DNA of 64,000 bases, taken from Gluconacetobacter liquefaciens. Its GTDB lineage: Bacteria; Pseudomonadota; Alphaproteobacteria; Acetobacterales; Acetobacteraceae. The DNA is taken from the NCBI RefSeq assembly GCF_003350405.1, contig NZ_QQAW01000014.1, forward strand, positions 1-64,000, read 5' to 3'. A program made the position numbers and the translations under genes. Shown here one piece after another: positions 42,946-51,033 of this stretch. The first letter of the stretch is position 1; each line of letters opens with the position of its first letter. The notes below the pieces were generated by a model. That model saw nothing but the letters and a program-made list of their open reading frames with translations, was not told where the DNA came from and made no database searches.

Positions 42946-43740
42946 TCATCGCGCCATGAACCCCGACCGTCCCGAAGACGCATGTCCCTCCGGCGGGCCG
43001 TCTCCCCCGCCGCCCACGGCACCGGGCACCAGCGGCGGCGGCGCAGGCTGGGGCTCGACCGAAACCGGCCCCGGCTCGGCTTCCGCCGGTGCTACGACCG
43101 GGGCTACCGGGGCCGCCACCGGCGCGGCCGGCCCTGCGGGCGTGGGCGCGGGCGGCGGCGCCTGAATCACCTTCACATCCATCGACGTCGCGTCATAAGC
43201 CGGCGCCGAGCGCACACTGGCGGCATCGATGCGCAGTTTGACCGGGCTTTTTTCCGTCAGCCCGCCCATCACGAACGCATCCCAGGCAATGGCCACACGC
43301 CGGTTGCCCACTCCCAGAAAGCCCCCGACATCCACCACGGCGGCGGCCGGATGCCCTTCCTGGTCCAGCAGCACGTCGATCACCTGCCCCACATGGTTGC
43401 CATCCGGCGCCACCACGTCACGGTCGATCAGGCTGCCCAGCCGGTGCGTGGCTGTGGCCGCCGCGCCATGCGCCTGCTCCGGTCGGGGCGACGCCGGCAC
43501 CAGCAGGGCCGGCGGCGGCGGTGCCGTCAGTTCGGGCTGGTCACCGGTCGGCATGTCCCGCGCGGGATCGCCGACAAAGCCCCCCCCCGGCGCGCCAGCC
43601 GGCATCGGCGCCACCGGCTCCGCCGCGCGCGCAGCACCGGACGACAGGACGAGAAGAACCGACAGCGCACCGAACAGAGCCGCCGGACGCACGAAACGGC
43701 CGGGCGTACGCGCGACCGGGGACAGGGTGGAATGTTCCAT
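42946..43740 (-). CDS. Exported PRC-barrel domain protein
   Basis: A 264-aa protein with a signal peptide (FVRPAALFGALSVLLVLSSGAARA), a Pro/Ala-rich linker, then a PRC-barrel domain at about 100-165 (LGSLIDRDVVAPDGNHVGQVIDVLL, GGFLGVGNRRVAIAWDAF). The C-terminal half is a low-complexity Ala/Pro/Val tail ending in Gly-rich sequence. PRC-barrel proteins often mediate protein or RNA contacts or stress responses; an exported version with disordered flanks suggests an envelope-stress role. It is divergent from the response-regulator gene at 43888, so the two may be co-regulated. Confidence 0.82.
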   Translation of the reverse strand: MEHSTLSPVARTPGRFVRPAALFGALSVLLVLSSGAARAAEPVAPMPAGAPGGGFVGDPARDMPTGDQPELTAPPPPALLVPASPRPEQAHGAAATATHRLGSLIDRDVVAPDGNHVGQVIDVLLDQEGHPAAAVVDVGGFLGVGNRRVAIAWDAFVMGGLTEKSPVKLRIDAASVRSAPAYDATSMDVKVIQAPPPAPTPAGPAAPVAAPVAPVVAPAEAEPGPVSVEPQPAPPPLVPGAVGGGGDGPPEGHASSGRSGFMAR

Positions 43741-43887
43741 CCCCAATCCTGTGCATGAACCGGGCGCTCCTGTCACAGGCTTCGAGGGGGTCTGGACCGT
43801 TTTTTTTTCCACAGGCCCGCTCCCCTCCAATTGCAACCGAATGAAACATCGGCTGCACGGGCCGAAAAAGAGCGGTAAAGTAGAGGC

Positions 43888-44610
43888 ATGGAGCCCATGC
43901 CTCACATTCTGGTCGTCGATGACGACCGCGAAATCCGCGATCTTCTCGCCCGTTTCCTCGAACGCAACATGTTCCGCGTCACCACGGCGCGTGATGGGCG
44001 TGAAACCCGCAAGGCATGGCAGGCCGGCCATTACCAGATCGTGGTGCTGGACCTGATGCTGCCCGGCGAAACCGGGCTGGAACTCGCCCGCTGGCTGCGC
44101 GAACAGGCCAATGTCCCCATCATCATGCTCACGGCGATGGGCGACGAGACCGATCGCATCATCGGGCTGGAAATGGGGGCCGACGATTACCTGGCCAAAC
44201 CCTTCAACCCGCGCGAATTGCTGGCGCGAATCCGCGCTATCCTGCGCCGCACGAGCGAAGCCCCCATCACGCGCGGCCCCGACGGCCACACCCAATGCCT
44301 CCATTTCTCGGGCTGGACGCTGGACGCCACGCGCCGGCGCCTGCTCAACCCCGACGGCACCGAGGTCGCGCTGACCGGCGGCGAATACGACCTGCTGATT
44401 GCCCTGCTCGACCGCGCCAACCGGGTGCTGACCCGCGACATGCTGTTCGACCTGCTGCGTGGCCGCCAGGCCGGCCCCTTCGACCGCGCGATCGACGTCG
44501 CCATCAGCCGCCTGCGCCGCAAGCTGGAAGATAACGGCCGCAACGCACAGTTGATCAAGACCGTCCGCGGCGGCGGCTACGTGCTGGCATCCGACGTCGA
44601 ACGCCGTTAA
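43888..44610 (+). CDS. OmpR-family response regulator
   Basis: Two-component transcription factor, 240 aa. The receiver domain has the acidic pair VVDDDRE, phosphoacceptor Asp55 in VVLDLMLPG and the conserved Lys in DDYLAKPFNP. The C-terminal winged-helix domain includes LTGGEYDLLIALLDRANRVLTRD and AIDVAISRLRRKLEDNGRNAQLIKTVRGGGYVL. ATG 43897 (MPHILVVDD) is an equally plausible start. It is followed 48 bp later by its sensor kinase. Target genes unknown; the divergent PRC-barrel gene is a candidate. Confidence 0.94.
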   Translation: MEPMPHILVVDDDREIRDLLARFLERNMFRVTTARDGRETRKAWQAGHYQIVVLDLMLPGETGLELARWLREQANVPIIMLTAMGDETDRIIGLEMGADDYLAKPFNPRELLARIRAILRRTSEAPITRGPDGHTQCLHFSGWTLDATRRRLLNPDGTEVALTGGEYDLLIALLDRANRVLTRDMLFDLLRGRQAGPFDRAIDVAISRLRRKLEDNGRNAQLIKTVRGGGYVLASDVERR

Positions 44611-44658
44611 ATGCGCTCTATGCCCAAGCGCATGCCCCGACCCCATGACCCGAACTGA

Positions 44659-46143
44659 ATGAACGCCGCCGATCCGGGGCCGGCCGCCGAAGCGCGTGCC
44701 CTTCCCCGCCGCATGCTCCGCTGGTTCCTGCCCCGTTCGCTGGCCGCCCGCACCAGCCTGCTGCTGATCGTGGGGCTGGGCATCATCGAGGCCATCGGCC
44801 TGGGCGTCCACGCGCTCGACCGCATCGATTTCGACCGCCGCATGATCCAGCAGGAAAGCCAGAATCATGTCGGCATGATCTACCGCTCGATCGTCGAAAC
44901 CCAACCGGAGAATCGCGCGGCCGAACTTGCGGCGCTGCACCCGCCCGCGACCTTCCACATCACCCTCACTCCCGGCCCCGATCCCGACATGGTCGACCAG
45001 ACGGCCGACGACCCGATGGCCCACATGCATATGGGCCAGCCTCCCTTCGGGCACCCGCCTTTCGACCGGCAGCCATTTGGCCAGCCTCCTTTCCCCCGGG
45101 GCCCCCAGGGCCTGCCGCCGCTGCCGGCCCACCTGCGGCCCCGGCAGATCCTGTTCGGCACACCGCCCCATGGCGCAGCCGGCAGGGCGGTGGCCTTCCT
45201 GCTGCCCGACGAGACCCGGTGGCTGACCATCCGCTACACCCTGCCCTCGCCCAACCCGTTCCGCTCCCCTACCTTCCCCACCGCCTTCGCGCTGATGACG
45301 GTGGCCGGCAGCGTGCTGATCGTCTGGGGCGTGCGGCGGCTGGTCGCCCCCGTCGGCACCCTGGCGGCGGCGGCCGAGGCTCTCGGTCGCGACGTCAACG
45401 CCCCGCCGATGTCCGAGGACGGACCGCTGGAAATCGCCCGCGCGGCCCAGGCCTTCAACACCATGGCCAGCCGCATCCGGCGTTTCCTGACCGACCGCAC
45501 CCTGATGCTCACGGCGATCGGCCACGACCTGCGCACCCCGATCACCCGGCTGAAACTGCGCGCCGAATTCGTCGAGGACGACGAACTGCGCAACAAATTC
45601 CTGGCCGATCTCGACGAACTGGAGGCCATGGTCTCCGCCACCCTCGCCTTCGGCCGCGACACGTCGCGGCGCGAACCGATGGGCCGGCTGGACCTGACCG
45701 CCCTGCTCCAGACCATCCTGGACGAAGCCGCCGAAACCCACCCCGACCACGCCGAGGCGATCGGCTTCACCGAACCGCCGCCCACGGTCACGATCGAGGC
45801 CCGCCCCGTATCGCTGAAACGCGCGCTCAACAACCTGATCCAGAACGCCATTCTCTATGGCGGCGGCGCACAGGTCACGCTGGAAGCCCCGCAACCGGGC
45901 AACGAGGGCGAACGCCTGGTCACGGTCCTGATCGAGGATGACGGTCCCGGCCTGCCGCCCGAAGACCTGAACCGGATGTTCGAGCCGTTCGTCCGCGCCG
46001 AGGTCAGCCGCAACCGCGAAACCGGCGGCACCGGCCTCGGCCTGGCCATCGCCCGCAACATCATCTGGGGCCTCGGCGGCGACATCCGCCTGGGCAACCG
46101 CATGCCGCACGGCCTGCGCGCCACCGTCACGCTGGTCTGCTAA
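44659..46143 (+). CDS. EnvZ-like sensor histidine kinase with His/Pro-rich sensor insert
   Basis: Inner-membrane sensor kinase of 494 aa. TM1 is at about 32-50; the periplasmic domain spans 51-205; TM2 is at about 207-225. HAMP, a dimerisation domain with AIGHDLRTPITRLKL (phospho-His289) and an ATPase domain (NNLIQNAILYGG, DDGPGLPPEDL, TGGTGLGLAIARNI) follow. The sensor domain contains an unusual stretch at 120-157 with HMHMGQPPFGHPPF-type units. It is paired with the upstream response regulator. Confidence 0.93.
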   Translation: MNAADPGPAAEARALPRRMLRWFLPRSLAARTSLLLIVGLGIIEAIGLGVHALDRIDFDRRMIQQESQNHVGMIYRSIVETQPENRAAELAALHPPATFHITLTPGPDPDMVDQTADDPMAHMHMGQPPFGHPPFDRQPFGQPPFPRGPQGLPPLPAHLRPRQILFGTPPHGAAGRAVAFLLPDETRWLTIRYTLPSPNPFRSPTFPTAFALMTVAGSVLIVWGVRRLVAPVGTLAAAAEALGRDVNAPPMSEDGPLEIARAAQAFNTMASRIRRFLTDRTLMLTAIGHDLRTPITRLKLRAEFVEDDELRNKFLADLDELEAMVSATLAFGRDTSRREPMGRLDLTALLQTILDEAAETHPDHAEAIGFTEPPPTVTIEARPVSLKRALNNLIQNAILYGGGAQVTLEAPQPGNEGERLVTVLIEDDGPGLPPEDLNRMFEPFVRAEVSRNRETGGTGLGLAIARNIIWGLGGDIRLGNRMPHGLRATVTLVC

Positions 46144-46198
46144 AGCAGAGCCTGGGTTTTGGCACGCGCATCGGACCCCGGCCCCAATATCACGTTGA

Positions 46199-46873
46199 TC
46201 AGGTCCCGGCGCCGGCGGCCTTGCGCAGGACCGGGAGCATGTCTTCCGGCTCCGGCCGGCGCGTGTAGTCCGGATTCACCTCGGCATAGAGAATCACGCC
46301 GTCCCGACCGATGACGAAGCGGCCCGGCATCGGCAGGGTCCAGCTTTCGTCACCATTGAACGCGGTCAGGTCGTTCTTCAGATTCCTGTAGAGTTCGACC
46401 AGATAATCGGGCAGATCGAAACGCAGGCCGAAACTTGCCGCAACGTCATTGTGCGTATCGGACAGGATCGGGAAGTCCAGGCTGTTCTGACGCACCGACT
46501 TGCGGCTGTTCACCGCCGTCTGCGGCGAAATGGCGATCAGGTTGGCGCCGAGTTCGCGGAACGACGGCAGCGCCGCTTCAAGCGCCTGCAATTCCATGTT
46601 GCAGTAAGGGCACCAGACGCCGCGATAGAAGCTGACGACCAGCGGCCCCTTCGCCAGCAGATCGGTGGATGAAACGGGGCTGCCGTCCGGATCGTTCAGC
46701 GTAAAGACCGAGGCCTTGTCACCCGCCTTGAGCACCTTTGCGGCAGCACCCGACGCAATCAGTTCGGCGGTGGCACGGTGCATGACCTCGATGACCGAAT
46801 ACGGCACATTGTAAGGCGGCTTGCCCGCCTCGAAATCGGCCTTGAACGTATCGAGCTTTTCTTGAAGAGACAT
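46199..46873 (-). CDS. Peroxiredoxin-like (AhpC/TSA family) protein
   Basis: Thioredoxin-fold peroxidase, 224 aa from ATG 46873 (MSLQEKLDTFKADFEAG) with AAGGAA at good spacing. The active region FYRGVWCPYCNMELQ carries Cys88 and Cys91 as CPYC, as in the AhpC/TSA peroxiredoxin-like subgroup, and ISPQTAVNSRKSV follows. It would reduce peroxides or act as a disulfide reductase in the cytoplasm. It is last in a minus-strand cluster with old yellow enzyme and GST genes, 107 bp after the former, so it may also have its own promoter. Confidence 0.9.
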   Translation of the reverse strand: MSLQEKLDTFKADFEAGKPPYNVPYSVIEVMHRATAELIASGAAAKVLKAGDKASVFTLNDPDGSPVSSTDLLAKGPLVVSFYRGVWCPYCNMELQALEAALPSFRELGANLIAISPQTAVNSRKSVRQNSLDFPILSDTHNDVAASFGLRFDLPDYLVELYRNLKNDLTAFNGDESWTLPMPGRFVIGRDGVILYAEVNPDYTRRPEPEDMLPVLRKAAGAGT

Positions 46874-46980
46874 CGTCGTTTCCTTCATTGATCGTCGTGA
46901 CGGGATGACAGTAGGACGCCCCGTTATGCCGGGGATGAGGGCGCGGACGACTATCCGTCATTCCGCGCCGGAATGGGGGT

Positions 46981-48075
46981 TCAGGCGACGGTTTCGCTTT
47001 GCGGATAGTCGACATAGCCATGCGCCCCACCACCATAGAAGGTCGCGCGGTCGTAAGGCGCCAGCGGGATCGTGTGGCGCAGGCGTTCCGGCAGATCGGG
47101 ATTGCTGATGAAATACCGTCCGAACGCGACTGCATCAGCGTCACCCGCCCGAATGATCGCCTCGGCGCTCGCGCCGTCGAAGCCGCCGGCGGCGATCAGT
47201 GCTCCGCTGAACACAGTGCGCAGATCCCTCGCCGCGACCGCGTCGGCCTCGGCGATCAATTCCGTGCCCTTGATACGCGGCTCGACGACATGCAGGTAGG
47301 CGATGCCCATCCTGTCCAGTCTTTCCGCGACATAGCCGAAGGTTTTCCCGGGATCGCTGTCGGACATTCCCCCATAGGTACCACTCGGGCTCAATCTTAC
47401 CCCCACGCGATCCGCCCCCCAGACGTCAATCGCCGCCTGCGTGATCTCAAGCAGGAAACGCGCGCGATTTTCGATCGGTCCGCCATATTCGTCGGTGCGA
47501 TGGTTGGTGCCGTCCTGCAGGAACTGGTCCGGCAGGTAGCCATTGGCGCCATGGATCTCCACCCCGTCGAATCCCGCCGCTTTCGCACGCGCGGCACCCT
47601 GGCGGAACTGCTCGATGATTGCAGGAATTTCACCGATCTCCAGGGCTCGCGGCATGGAAAACGGTACCGGGCCGCTTGCGGTATAGGCATATCCCTCCGC
47701 CTGGATGCCGGACGGCGCCACAGGGGCCCCGCCGCCAGGCTGAAGATCGTGGTGGGACTGGCGCCCGACATGCCACAATTGCATGACGATCCTGCCGCCA
47801 TGGGCATGCACCGCATCGGTGATCGTGCGCCACCCCGCGATCTGGGCGTCATCGTAAATTCCCGGCGCACCGGCATAGCCACACCCCTCCCGCGCAACGG
47901 GGGTCGCTTCCGAAACGATCAGGCCGCCGTGCGACGTGCGCTGCGTATAATATTCCCGCATCAGCGGCCCCGGCATGTCGCCGGGTTCCGAACGCAGGCG
48001 GGTCAGCGGTGCCATGACGACCCGATGGTCGAGCGACAGCGCACCCGCCCTGAACGGCGTGAAAAGCATGGACAT
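46981..48075 (-). CDS. Old yellow enzyme family alkene reductase (NemA-like)
   Basis: FMN-dependent ene-reductase reducing activated alkenes, maleimides or nitro-compounds with NAD(P)H. The 364-aa protein starts MSMLFTPFRAGALSLDHRVVMAPLTRLRS. Flavin and substrate motifs are RIVMQLWHVGRQSH, FDGVEIHGANGYLPDQFLQD (substrate His/Asn), NHRTDEYGG and DAVAFGRYFISNPDLPERL. The long open frame extends into the GST gene, but ATG 48075 has AAGGA at correct distance. It follows the GST gene by 25 bp, so both are co-transcribed. Confidence 0.93.
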   Translation of the reverse strand: MSMLFTPFRAGALSLDHRVVMAPLTRLRSEPGDMPGPLMREYYTQRTSHGGLIVSEATPVAREGCGYAGAPGIYDDAQIAGWRTITDAVHAHGGRIVMQLWHVGRQSHHDLQPGGGAPVAPSGIQAEGYAYTASGPVPFSMPRALEIGEIPAIIEQFRQGAARAKAAGFDGVEIHGANGYLPDQFLQDGTNHRTDEYGGPIENRARFLLEITQAAIDVWGADRVGVRLSPSGTYGGMSDSDPGKTFGYVAERLDRMGIAYLHVVEPRIKGTELIAEADAVAARDLRTVFSGALIAAGGFDGASAEAIIRAGDADAVAFGRYFISNPDLPERLRHTIPLAPYDRATFYGGGAHGYVDYPQSETVA

Positions 48076-48100
48076 GAGGAGTTCCTTGTCTGGAATGAGA

Positions 48101-48781
48101 TCAGTCTTGCGGGACGAGCGCTTCGACGCGGGCAATGCCGCGCTGCACGGCCGGACGGGCTGCGATCGCTTCGTACCAGCGCGCGACGCTGGGTGTGTCG
48201 TCGAGCGACACCCCCGCGAAGGCGCGCCGCCACAACCAGCCGAAATGGGCGATATCGGCGATGGTGAATGCATCGCCGGCCACGAAAGGCCGGCTTGCCA
48301 GCACGCCGTCGAGTACGCCCAGAGTGCGTTTCTCCTCGCTGGAAAAACGCTCGATCGCGAGGGGCTGAGGCTCGGCGGCAAAACGCTGGAAAAAGCCGGA
48401 CTGCCCGAAAGCCGGGCTGAGGCCGGACGCGTGGAAAAAAAGCTGCTCGAAAACGCGCGCGCGCGCATCGCCACCGGCAGGTAGGAGCTGTCCCGTCTTT
48501 TCGGCGAGGTAGACGAGGATCGCAGCAGATTCCGTCAGGACGAGAGGGCTGTCTTCCAGGGTACGATCCACCAGGACCGGCACCTTGCCGTTGGGATTGA
48601 GCGCCAGAAAGTCTGCCGTCTTCTGCTCCCCCTTGCGGACGTTGATGCCATGCAGCGCATAGGGCAGCCCGAGCTCCTCAAGCGCGATCGACACCTTGAC
48701 GCTGTTCGGCGTCGCGAACGTATGGACCTCGAGCAGCGGTCGTGCGTCCTCGGCCGCCGCGCGTATGAATGAACCGGACAT
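48101..48781 (-). CDS. Glutathione S-transferase
   Basis: Cytosolic GST, 226 aa from ATG 48781, which has AAGGAGG at ideal distance. The N-terminal thioredoxin fold covers residues 18-95 (HTFATPNSVKVSIALEELGLPY, NPNGKVPVLVD, LTESAAILVYLAEKTG) with the cis-Pro and Glu-Ser glutathione contacts. The helical C-domain includes FTIADIAHFGWLWRRAF. It is the first gene of a cluster with old yellow enzyme and peroxiredoxin, divergent from a LysR regulator: a coherent electrophile-defence group. Confidence 0.92.
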   Translation of the reverse strand: MSGSFIRAAAEDARPLLEVHTFATPNSVKVSIALEELGLPYALHGINVRKGEQKTADFLALNPNGKVPVLVDRTLEDSPLVLTESAAILVYLAEKTGQLLPAGGDARARVFEQLFFHASGLSPAFGQSGFFQRFAAEPQPLAIERFSSEEKRTLGVLDGVLASRPFVAGDAFTIADIAHFGWLWRRAFAGVSLDDTPSVARWYEAIAARPAVQRGIARVEALVPQD

Positions 48782-48873
48782 CGGGACGGCCTCCTTATGG
48801 CCCGGTCTGTCCGGGCGTGAGAAAGACATGTCCCCCTTCCGCTCGACATGGCAGGTGCGTCGAGGCGATAAAC

Positions 48874-48894
48874 GCCATTCCTGGGAGGAATGGC
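48874..48894 (+). promoter_or_regulatory. Hairpin covering the LysR gene ribosome-binding site
   Basis: GCCATTCC and GGAATGGC pair over 8 bp around TGGGA and end immediately before ATG 48895, so the GGGAGGAA Shine-Dalgarno lies in the loop and right arm. It may lower or modulate translation of the regulator. Confidence 0.45.
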
Positions 48895-49782
48895 ATGGAT
48901 CGATATCAGGCGATGGCGACCTTCGTGCGGGTGGTGGAAACCGGTTCGTTCTCCGCCGCCGCGCGGCAGCTCAATGTCGGGCAACCAGCCGTGTCCAAGA
49001 CCATCGCACAGCTCGAAACCCGGCTTCAGGTCAGTCTGCTCATCCGTTCCACACACGGGCTGACCCCGACCGAGGCAGGGCAGACCTTCTATGAACGGGC
49101 GCGCAATGCCATCCAGGAGGCAGACGAGGCGGAGCTTGCCGCAAAAGGAGCTGGAGCGGGGCTATCAGGGCGCCTGCGCGTTTCCGCTGCGACGACATTC
49201 GCGCGGCTCCATGTGATACCGAGGCTGCCGCAATTCCTGGCGGCCCACCCGCATCTCGACGTCGATATCATTCTCGACGACCGCAAGATCGACCTTGTAG
49301 CCGAAGGGGTGGATATCTCATTGCGCATGGGGAAACTCTCCGATTCCACCGCGGTCGCACGCAAAATCGCAACCGGCGGTCGCTCGGTGCTTGCAACGCC
49401 GGCCTATCTCGCACGCGCCGGAAAACCGCAGAACCCGGCGGACCTCGCGAACCATGAGGCGATTATCTACAGTCAGCAGCCCAACGTCTGGTCGTTCACA
49501 CGCGATGGTGCGGCTGTCTCGGTCTCTGTCGGCGGACGACTGCGCGTCAGCGCCGCAGAGGGGCTGCGTGCTGCATTGCTGGCCGACATGGGGCTGACCA
49601 TCGCCTCGGACTGGATGTTCGCGCCAGAATTGGAAAGCGGCGCCATCGTCCGGGTTCTCCAGGCATGGTCGTTGCCCTCCATCGATCTTTGGGCGGTCTT
49701 TCCCGCCGGGAACATGACGACCGCGAAAGGCCGCCAGTTCGCTGCATTCGTCGAAAAAATCATGCGATCAACCGACACCTAG
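48895..49782 (+). CDS. LysR-family transcriptional regulator
   Basis: DNA-binding regulator of 295 aa. The N-terminal winged HTH reads MATFVRVVETGSFSAAARQLNVGQPAVSKTIAQLE (about 7-41); a type 2 periplasmic-binding-like effector domain follows (LSGRLRVSAATTFARLHVIPRLPQFLAAHP, VDISLRMGKLSDS). ATG 48895 is set by GGAGG and by the start of homology. It is divergent from the GST/old yellow enzyme/peroxiredoxin cluster and is its likely regulator. The 113-bp gap contains a GACATGTC palindrome (48825-48832) that could be part of the operator. Confidence 0.93.
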   Translation: MDRYQAMATFVRVVETGSFSAAARQLNVGQPAVSKTIAQLETRLQVSLLIRSTHGLTPTEAGQTFYERARNAIQEADEAELAAKGAGAGLSGRLRVSAATTFARLHVIPRLPQFLAAHPHLDVDIILDDRKIDLVAEGVDISLRMGKLSDSTAVARKIATGGRSVLATPAYLARAGKPQNPADLANHEAIIYSQQPNVWSFTRDGAAVSVSVGGRLRVSAAEGLRAALLADMGLTIASDWMFAPELESGAIVRVLQAWSLPSIDLWAVFPAGNMTTAKGRQFAAFVEKIMRSTDT

Positions 49783-49840
49783 CAGACTGTCGCGTTACCG
49801 AGCCTGAAGGAAACAGTCCAATCTGTACGGGACATATGTT

Positions 49841-50113
49841 GTGTGTTCATCGATAAAGAAGACTGCCGATAATCCCTCGAAGCCAGCGCGCGTATCACCG
49901 TCGTCGGCGATGGCCCGCGTGCTGCGCGATCTTTACCGAGGCCATCCGGCGTGGGCCCACCTGCGAGGGCGCGCAATGCCTGGAGGCACCAGCCGAACTG
50001 AGCAAGGTCTGCGCCAACGTGGCCTGATCACTGGTTCCGGCTGCACCCTTGCCCTCACCGATGCTGGCCGCAGGTGTGTGGAACGGATGGAGAGACCCAT
50101 CAAAGATCAATAA
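49841..50113 (+). CDS. Small protein with possible winged-helix end
   Basis: A 90-aa frame. The C-terminal part (MARVLRDLYRGHPAWAHLRG, TEQGLRQRGLITGSG, LTDAGRRCVERM) has the helix-helix-strand rhythm of a small winged-helix protein, with the final LTDAGRR typical of such domains. The first 20 residues are not informative and the real start could be ATG 49910. No strong ribosome-binding site is evident. It may be a genuine small regulator or a fragment. Confidence 0.4.
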   Translation: MCSSIKKTADNPSKPARVSPSSAMARVLRDLYRGHPAWAHLRGRAMPGGTSRTEQGLRQRGLITGSGCTLALTDAGRRCVERMERPIKDQ

Positions 50114-50210
50114 TCCGGCGCTTTATTCACATAGAAATAAAAAGTTAACAAAAAGTAAACTTCAAAAATGTAAATGATAGCGGTCAATTCTTTATATTCT
50201 ATAAATAAGT

Positions 50211-50246
50211 AACCTCTTTTCGGGCAATCAAGCCCGAAAAGAGGTT
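50211..50246 (+). promoter_or_regulatory. Perfect 15-bp hairpin sequestering a ribosome-binding site
   Basis: AACCTCTTTTCGGGC (50211-50225) pairs without mismatch with GCCCGAAAAGAGGTT (50232-50246) across a 6-nt AATCAA loop. The right arm contains GAGG, 6 nt before the start codon at 50251 of the following gene. The T-rich side is on the left arm, unlike an intrinsic terminator. It fits a translational switch or a strong operator. Confidence 0.6.
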
Positions 50247-50250
50247 GGTT

Positions 50251-51033
50251 ATGTCAACTGTTCTTCGTCCATTCCTGGATACAATCGAAATCAATCACGG
50301 TCCCAAAATCGAGATTGGGCGCTTTTTTTTACAACTCTCAGAGTCTGCCCGTCAGTTGGGTATATCATGGCATATGGGTCGCGATTTCGATCGCCTGGTA
50401 CAGGTCAATCGGAAAAATCTCGATACATGGGAACCTCTTTCACCCATCTACGATCCTGCAATTTCGGACATCAATCCGGATAATGTCATCTATGTCGAAG
50501 GCCAGGCCGACGGCGAACCCGTCGTAACGTTAATCCTGCGCCGATACGACTGGCCGACAAGTACATTGCGTGAGGAATGGGAGTCCGGGCGCTTTGCCTA
50601 TCGGAATCCATCCGTACAGATGAGTCCGGATGAAAAATGGACCGCAGCGGCCCCCGTGGCGGCCGAAATTGGAGGCCGGGTCGTATTTGCGGGTGGCCTT
50701 TGGTGTCATCCCAGCTTCCGCCGCAAGCGCCTGCCGCAGTTGACCATAGCCATGATGAGGAGCATTTCTCTCGCAATGTGGAAACCGGACTTCACCATAG
50801 GCATGGTGGAGCGGGGTGCATTGACCCGTGTGCTTCTCCCTCTGTATGGCAACCCCGTCATTCAACCAGGCATGCAGATCGTCAGCCCCTGGCGTACCTT
50901 CAATTGTAATCTGATCTGGGAAACACCAGACGATTTAACGAGCTATGTCCGGAATCACTTAACAGTTCCGGACGAGCCTGAGCGCGGGCATGGAACTGAC
51001 GAAGGTGTCCGACGCGCCCGTTCGCCACGGTAA
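50251..51033 (+). CDS. GNAT-like protein of unknown function
   Basis: A 260-aa protein starting MSTVLRPFLDTIEINHGPKI. The central region VVFAGGLWCHPSFRRKRLPQLTIAMMRSISLAMW resembles the acyl-CoA binding strand-turn-helix of GNAT acyltransferases (R-x-x-R-L variant), followed by FTIGMVERGALTRVLLPLYGN. No closer family is recognised. Codon use is less GC-biased than the genome average and the 130 bp upstream are strongly AT-rich. The last 75 bp overlap the convergent 282-aa gene, and the tail (about 25 residues) may be non-functional. The start lies just behind a perfect hairpin. Confidence 0.62.
   Translation: MSTVLRPFLDTIEINHGPKIEIGRFFLQLSESARQLGISWHMGRDFDRLVQVNRKNLDTWEPLSPIYDPAISDINPDNVIYVEGQADGEPVVTLILRRYDWPTSTLREEWESGRFAYRNPSVQMSPDEKWTAAAPVAAEIGGRVVFAGGLWCHPSFRRKRLPQLTIAMMRSISLAMWKPDFTIGMVERGALTRVLLPLYGNPVIQPGMQIVSPWRTFNCNLIWETPDDLTSYVRNHLTVPDEPERGHGTDEGVRRARSPR

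Noticed and set aside
42946-46110. A 1054-codon minus-strand frame across the two-component genes
   Set aside because: Only its last 264 codons (42946-43740) form a real exported PRC-barrel protein. The rest is the antisense of the sensor kinase and response regulator.
50211-50246. Hairpin as an intrinsic terminator for the 90-aa gene
   Set aside because: The T-rich side is in the left arm and no T-run follows on either strand. It also lies directly on a ribosome-binding site.
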